Shown in pieces: positions 59,707 through 64,000 of a stretch of DNA of 64,000 bases. The stretch comes from Effusibacillus consociatus (GTDB lineage Bacteria > Bacillota > Bacilli > Tumebacillales > Effusibacillaceae), in contig NZ_JBHSHC010000093.1 in NCBI RefSeq assembly GCF_042652925.1, positions 38,691 through 102,690 of the forward strand. Direction: 5' to 3'. The notes beneath the pieces are model-generated. The model searched no databases. It saw nothing but the letters and a program-made list of their open reading frames with translations, and was not told where the DNA came from. Both the position numbers and the translations under genes were made by a program. Each line of letters opens with the position of its first letter. Position 1 is the first letter of the stretch.

Positions 59707-60345
59707 ATCGAACTCTCAGCCAGACAGCAGCAAATTTTGGAAATTGTACGAGTGGAAGGTCCGATAACCGGGGAACAAATCGCAGAAAAGTTAAACCTGA
59801 CAAGGGCAACCTTGCGTCCGGATTTGGCCATCTTGACCATGGCAGGCTTTTTGGAAGCCCGGCCGCGGGTTGGTTATTTCTACGCAGGAAAGAAGACCAG
59901 TGAAATTTTCGGCGAACAGCTCCGCAAAATGCTGGTGAAAGATCATAAGGCTGTTCCTGTGGTTATTTCCGATACGGCCACCGTTTATGATGCCATTGTA
60001 ACCATGTTTGTGGAGGACGTTGGGAATCTTTCTGTGGTTAAGGAACATGGGATCCTCGTTGGAGTCATTTCCCGCAAAGATTTATTGAAAGTGGCTATCG
60101 GGAAACAGGAAACCCACTCTGTACCCGTTTCTCTTGTCATGACAAGAATGCCGAATGTGATAACGGTGACGGGAGAAGATACGGTGTACGATGCTGCGAG
60201 AAAGTTAGTGGACAACGCGATTGATTCTTTGCCGGTAGTCAAAGTGATCGATGCGGAACGAAAGCAGTATGAAGTTACTGGGCGCTTCACCAAAACAACT
60301 GTAACAAAAATTTTCGTTGAGCTCGGCACCAACCGGGAGATCTAG
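59707..60345 (+). CDS. ccpN: CcpN-like repressor (HTH plus two CBS domains), start unclear
   Basis: About 213 residues: HTH (LEIVRVEGPITGEQIAEKLNLTRATLRPDLAILTMAGFLEARPRVGYFYAGK, about 10-62) and a CBS pair (VYDAIVTMFVEDVGNLSVV, VMTRMPNVITVTGEDTVYDAARKLVDNAIDSLPVV). CcpN represses gluconeogenic genes in Bacillus and is encoded next to ppsR there as well. Homology reaches back to about 59701 (SDIELSARQQ), but no ATG, GTG or TTG is in frame before TTG 59737, which would cut the HTH. Either ATC 59707 (AAGGTGG 9 nt upstream) starts it, or one base is extra after GTG 59697 (would read MSDIELS). Confidence 0.78.
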   Translation: MELSARQQQILEIVRVEGPITGEQIAEKLNLTRATLRPDLAILTMAGFLEARPRVGYFYAGKKTSEIFGEQLRKMLVKDHKAVPVVISDTATVYDAIVTMFVEDVGNLSVVKEHGILVGVISRKDLLKVAIGKQETHSVPVSLVMTRMPNVITVTGEDTVYDAARKLVDNAIDSLPVVKVIDAERKQYEVTGRFTKTTVTKIFVELGTNREI

Positions 60346-60365
60346 TCATTTTGGAGGTACAGAGA

Positions 60366-61187
60366 GTGAAGGAACAATTTCCGATCGTGTATGTAGTTTC
60401 GGACTCCGTGGGGGAAACAGCCGAGTTTGTGGTTCGGGCTGCCGCGAGTCAGTTTAATGGCGGAAGAGTGGAAATCCGCCGCGTTTCTTATGTTGATGAT
60501 ACGGAACCGATTAAAGAAGTGATTCAAGCAGCCAAAGAAGTCGGCGGATTCGTCGCATTCACACTGGTGCTGCCTCAATTGCGCGAATTCATCATAGCAG
60601 AGGCTTCGCGGGAGGGTGTGTATCTGGTCGATATAATGGGACCGATGTTGGAAGCGTTTGAGAACGTGCTTGAAATGGAACCGAAACGCCGTCCTGGATT
60701 GCTCCACCAAATGGATGATGATTATTTCCGTCGGGTGGAAGCGATTGAATTTGCGGTCAAATATGATGATGGCAAGGATCCGCGCGGTCTCCTGAGGGCC
60801 GATCTTGTTCTGATCGGAGTTTCCCGTACTTCGAAAACTCCTCTTTCGATGTATCTAGCGCATAAGCGGCTTAAATGCGCCAACGTTCCGCTTGTGCCGG
60901 AAGTGGAACCGCCGGAAGAACTGTTTCAAATCTCGCCAAAAAAGATTGTCGGGTTAACAATCTCACCAAATGAATTAAATCTGATTCGGCAAGAACGCCT
61001 CAAATCGCTAGGGTTAAAAGCGCAAGCCAACTATGCAAACCTGGACCGCATCTTGCAAGAACTGGATTATGCCGAGAAGCTGATGCGCAGAATTGGATGT
61101 CCGGTGATTAATGTTTCCAACAAGGCTGTGGAAGAGACTGCGAGCATCGTGCTCGATATTGTGAAACGCGGGGGAGGAAGGGCATAA
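60366..61187 (+). CDS. ppsR: pyruvate phosphate dikinase regulatory protein (kinase/phosphorylase)
   Basis: 273 residues of the DUF299 family: VYVVSDSVGETAEFVVRAAASQF at the start and the nucleotide loop LIGVSRTSKTPLSMYLAHKRLKCANVPLVPE in the second half, ending AVEETASIVLDI. It turns pyruvate phosphate dikinase off and on by ADP-dependent phosphorylation and phosphorolysis. The target ppdK follows directly. GTG 60366 is 8 nt after GGAGG (60353-60357); TTG 60351 overlaps that ribosome site. Confidence 0.92.
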   Translation: MKEQFPIVYVVSDSVGETAEFVVRAAASQFNGGRVEIRRVSYVDDTEPIKEVIQAAKEVGGFVAFTLVLPQLREFIIAEASREGVYLVDIMGPMLEAFENVLEMEPKRRPGLLHQMDDDYFRRVEAIEFAVKYDDGKDPRGLLRADLVLIGVSRTSKTPLSMYLAHKRLKCANVPLVPEVEPPEELFQISPKKIVGLTISPNELNLIRQERLKSLGLKAQANYANLDRILQELDYAEKLMRRIGCPVINVSNKAVEETASIVLDIVKRGGGRA

Positions 61188-63845
61188 ATGGCGAAAAAAT
61201 TTGTTTACTTGTTCGATGAAGGCCGTGCGGATATGAAGGAGATACTCGGTGGAAAAGGGGCCAACCTCGCGGAGATGACCCGTGCAGGATTACCGGTCCC
61301 CCCGGGGTTCACCATTTCTACGGAAGCCTGTACGGCTTTCTATAATGCAGGTCAAACCATCACTGCCGATATTCAACAGCAGATTGACACAGCTCTGGCT
61401 GAATTGGAAAAAAGAGTCGGCAAGAAGCTGGGTGATCCCGCAAATCCTTTGCTGGTATCGGTTCGATCCGGTGCCGTTTTTTCCATGCCGGGGATGATGG
61501 ACACGATTCTCAATCTGGGGTTGAATGACGAGACGGTAAAAGGCTTGGCGGAGTTAACCGGCAATCCGCGCTTTGCTTACGATTGCTACCGCCGTTTTAT
61601 TCAGATGTTCAGCAATGTCGTGCTCGGTGTGGACCACTATCAATTCGAACATATTCTGGATCATATAAAAGAAGCGAGAGGCGTCAAACAAGACCCGGAT
61701 TTAACAGCAGAAGACTGGCAGGAAGCGATTGTTCGCTTCAAAGAACTGGTTCGCAAAGAAACCAAAGCCGATTTTCCGGAGGATCCCTTGGTTCAGTTAG
61801 ACCGGGCGATTCGCGCAGTGTTCCTCTCTTGGAACAACCAGCGTGCGTTCGTTTATCGCCGCATTAATAAGATTCCTGACGATCTTGGAACAGCAGTCAA
61901 CGTTCAGATGATGGTATTCGGAAACATGGGCGATGATTCAGGCACCGGGGTGGCGTTCACCCGAAACCCGTCGACTGGAGAGAAAGTGTTGTATGGAGAG
62001 TTTCTGATCAATGCACAGGGTGAGGATGTGGTGGCCGGAATTCGGACCCCGCAGCCAATTGCGGCTCTGCAAAACGTAATGCCAGAAATCTTTGAACAGT
62101 TTAAAGAAATTTCGACCCGTTTGGAATCCCATTATAGAGACATGCAGGACATTGAGTTTACCGTTGAACGGGGCAAACTCTACATGCTGCAGACCAGAAA
62201 CGGCAAGCGAACCGCTCATGCAGCCGTAAAAATCGCCGTGGATCTCGTCCATGAAGGAGTAATAACGAAGGAAGAAGCGATTCTGCGTGTCGATCCGGAC
62301 GGATTGGACCAGCTGCTGCACCGTCGAATCGATCCGGCAGCGAAGATGAATGTGATCGCAAAAGGTCTTCCTGCGTCTCCCGGGGCAGCTTCCGGACAAG
62401 TGGTATTCGATGCGGATCTTGCCGACAAGCTGGCGAATGAGGGGAAAAAGGTGATTTTGGTTCGGCCGGAAACCACTCCGGAAGATATTCACGGAATGGT
62501 GGCGGCACAGGGAATCGTCACTTCAAGAGGCGGAATGACCTCACATGCTGCGGTTGTTGCACGCGGTATGGGAAAACCTTGTATTTGCGGTTGTGAATCG
62601 TTGCGGATCGATCTGCGTGCCAAGCAGTTCACCATCGACGAATATCTGGTTAAAGAGGGAGACTGGATTTCGATTGACGGCGGTACCGGCAGGGTTCTGC
62701 TCGGTCAGGTCCCCTTGATCGATCCCATACTTTCGAGCGAATTTAAACAGCTGCTGGATTGGGCTGACGAAATTCGCAAAATTGAAGTTCGGGCCAACGC
62801 GGATAACCCGGAAGATTCTTTAAAAGCTCGTGAGTTTGGTGCAGAGGGTATTGGACTCTGTCGTACGGAACATATGTTTATGGCGGTGGACAGAGTTCCC
62901 ATTGTGCAGGAAATGATTCTCGCGGAAACGGATCAAGAACGCCAAATTGCGCTCGATAAGCTTCTGCCTATGCAGCAAGCAGATTTCGAAGGAATTCTGA
63001 GCGCCATGGAGGGACTGCCGGTCACGATTCGCTTGCTGGATCCTCCTTTGCATGAGTTTCTGCCGAACCTTGAGGAGCTGTTGGTTGAGATAACCAAGCT
63101 TCGGATGCAGGAGAACAGTGATCCGGAGTTAATCCGGGAAAAAGAAAACCTTTTGCGGAAAGTTCGTGCCCTGCATGAATTCAATCCGATGCTGGGACAC
63201 CGGGGATGCCGATTGGGCATGACGTTCCCGGAGATCTATGCAATGCAGGTAGTTGCAATTTTTAAAGCAACCGCCACACTGCGCGAAAAAGGGATCGATG
63301 CCCGTCCGGAGGTTATGATTCCGTTAGTGGGTCACGTTAACGAATTGCGGATTATGCGTGAATTGGTAGTTGAAAAAGCTACCCAGGTAATGGAAGAAAC
63401 GGGAAGTTCGTTCGATTTCAAAATTGGAACGATGATTGAAATTCCGCGGGCTGCTCTGACCGCGGATGAGATTGCGACCGAGGCTGATTTCTTCTCATTC
63501 GGAACGAACGATTTAACCCAAACGACATTCGGGTTTTCGCGAGATGACGCGGAAGGAAAATTCCTGCATCAGTATGTTCATCACAAAATACTCCCCGATA
63601 ATCCGTTCGCTGTGTTGGATCAAAGCGGTGTAGGAAAATTGATCGAGATGTCGGAACGCCTGGGGCGCGGTGTGAAACCGGATTTGAAACTTGGGATCTG
63701 CGGAGAGCACGGCGGGGAGAAAAGTTCCATTGAATTCTGTTACAAGACGGGGTTGAATTACGTGTCCTGTTCTCCGTTCCGTGTGCCAATAGCCAGATTG
63801 GCGGCTGCCCAAGCCACCATCAAAAACCCGCAGCGGAACAAATAA
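61188..63845 (+). CDS. ppdK: pyruvate, phosphate dikinase
   Basis: 885 residues, full length: N-terminal ATP-grasp domain (VYLFDEGRADMKEILGGKGANLAEMTRAGLPVPPGFTIS), swivelling phosphohistidine domain with His453 (RGGMTSHAAVVARGMGKPCICG), and a C-terminal TIM barrel with GIGLCRTEHMF, SFGTNDLTQTTFGFSRDD and LGICGEHGGE (catalytic Cys). It interconverts pyruvate, ATP and phosphate with PEP, AMP and pyrophosphate. ATG 61188 follows the ppsR stop directly, with GGAGGAAGG upstream. PEP made here could feed enzyme I. Confidence 0.96.
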   Translation: MAKKFVYLFDEGRADMKEILGGKGANLAEMTRAGLPVPPGFTISTEACTAFYNAGQTITADIQQQIDTALAELEKRVGKKLGDPANPLLVSVRSGAVFSMPGMMDTILNLGLNDETVKGLAELTGNPRFAYDCYRRFIQMFSNVVLGVDHYQFEHILDHIKEARGVKQDPDLTAEDWQEAIVRFKELVRKETKADFPEDPLVQLDRAIRAVFLSWNNQRAFVYRRINKIPDDLGTAVNVQMMVFGNMGDDSGTGVAFTRNPSTGEKVLYGEFLINAQGEDVVAGIRTPQPIAALQNVMPEIFEQFKEISTRLESHYRDMQDIEFTVERGKLYMLQTRNGKRTAHAAVKIAVDLVHEGVITKEEAILRVDPDGLDQLLHRRIDPAAKMNVIAKGLPASPGAASGQVVFDADLADKLANEGKKVILVRPETTPEDIHGMVAAQGIVTSRGGMTSHAAVVARGMGKPCICGCESLRIDLRAKQFTIDEYLVKEGDWISIDGGTGRVLLGQVPLIDPILSSEFKQLLDWADEIRKIEVRANADNPEDSLKAREFGAEGIGLCRTEHMFMAVDRVPIVQEMILAETDQERQIALDKLLPMQQADFEGILSAMEGLPVTIRLLDPPLHEFLPNLEELLVEITKLRMQENSDPELIREKENLLRKVRALHEFNPMLGHRGCRLGMTFPEIYAMQVVAIFKATATLREKGIDARPEVMIPLVGHVNELRIMRELVVEKATQVMEETGSSFDFKIGTMIEIPRAALTADEIATEADFFSFGTNDLTQTTFGFSRDDAEGKFLHQYVHHKILPDNPFAVLDQSGVGKLIEMSERLGRGVKPDLKLGICGEHGGEKSSIEFCYKTGLNYVSCSPFRVPIARLAAAQATIKNPQRNK

Positions 63846-63853
63846 TTCAAATC

Positions 63854-63898
63854 ACTGCAAAGCTCTGCTTAAATTGGGCAGAGCTTGCTGCAGTTTTG
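63854..63898 (+). terminator. terminator after ppdK
   Basis: ACTGCA-AAGCTCTGC (from 63854) pairs with GCAGAGCTT-TGCAGT (to 63894) with a small bulge, then TTTT. The last 100 bases of the window are AT-rich with no gene visible. Confidence 0.8.
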
Positions 63899-64000
63899 AA
63901 AAAAATGTGTCACAAAAAGATTTAATGATTTAATAGAGTCTGTTCAAAAAGCCTTGAATTTGTCTAAAAAATAAAAATACACCTGAGCAGAAAACTGGTA

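Overview
The window is chromosomal DNA from an endospore-forming, Gram-positive member of the Bacillota. The spore genes (spoIVFA/B, yqfC/yqfD, a gerA-type operon), the Bacillus-like order yqeY-nfeD-floA-yqfC-yqfD-phoH-pgpH-ybeY-dgkA-cdd-era-yqzL-recO-glyS, and the ccpN-ppsR-ppdK block all point to Bacilli. The minD-rodA-spoIVFA-spoIVFB order, a one-subunit glycyl-tRNA synthetase and a Tad pilus locus suggest a relative of Alicyclobacillaceae/Tumebacillus/Effusibacillus; that placement is inference. No tRNA, rRNA, CRISPR array, intact insertion sequence or prophage was seen.

Layout. 1-5.3 kb: end of minD, an XRE/TPR regulator, rodA, spoIVFA, spoIVFB and a Crp/Fnr regulator. 5.3-7.5 kb: an alpha/beta hydrolase, an NlpC/P60 wall hydrolase behind a cyclic di-AMP riboswitch, and a small membrane protein. 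7.6-15.1 kb: a 5-oxoproline cluster in which accB and accC precede kipR, pxpB, pxpC, pxpA, an Nramp-like transporter and a DUF1445 protein. 15.1-20.4 kb: small accessory genes, two of them frameshifted, plus a Na/Pi transporter, an rRNA methyltransferase and a DUF192 protein. 20.5-27.8 kb: a nine-gene Tad/Flp pilus locus. 27.8-34.7 kb: a truncated chemotaxis receptor, a four-gene germinant-receptor operon and a frameshifted DUF2935 gene. 34.7-49.1 kb: the conserved rpsU-to-glyS housekeeping run. 49.3-55.0 kb: a fructose PTS operon that also carries HPr and enzyme I. 55.1-59.5 kb: a sucrose-type locus with two RNA antiterminator sites, in which the antiterminator, the permease and the glycosidase all look broken while the fructokinase is intact. 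59.7-63.9 kb: ccpN, ppsR and ppdK.

How genes may work together. In urea carboxylase the carboxyltransferase part is homologous to KipI plus KipA, so accC + accB + pxpB + pxpC reproduces a whole urea-carboxylase-like enzyme split over four genes. With pxpA, a D-glutamate-cyclase-like DUF1445 protein and a transporter, the cluster looks like a biotin-dependent lactam pathway under an IclR regulator with a matching palindrome near its promoter. Cyclic di-AMP appears twice: the riboswitch at 6.3 kb and the PgpH phosphodiesterase at 41.9 kb.

Several genes (DUF3231, CBO0543, DUF2935, GNAT, licT, sucrose IIBC, perhaps ccpN) need one small indel to restore the reading frame, several of them at homopolymer runs. 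This is either real decay or assembly error, and the two cannot be separated from the sequence alone.
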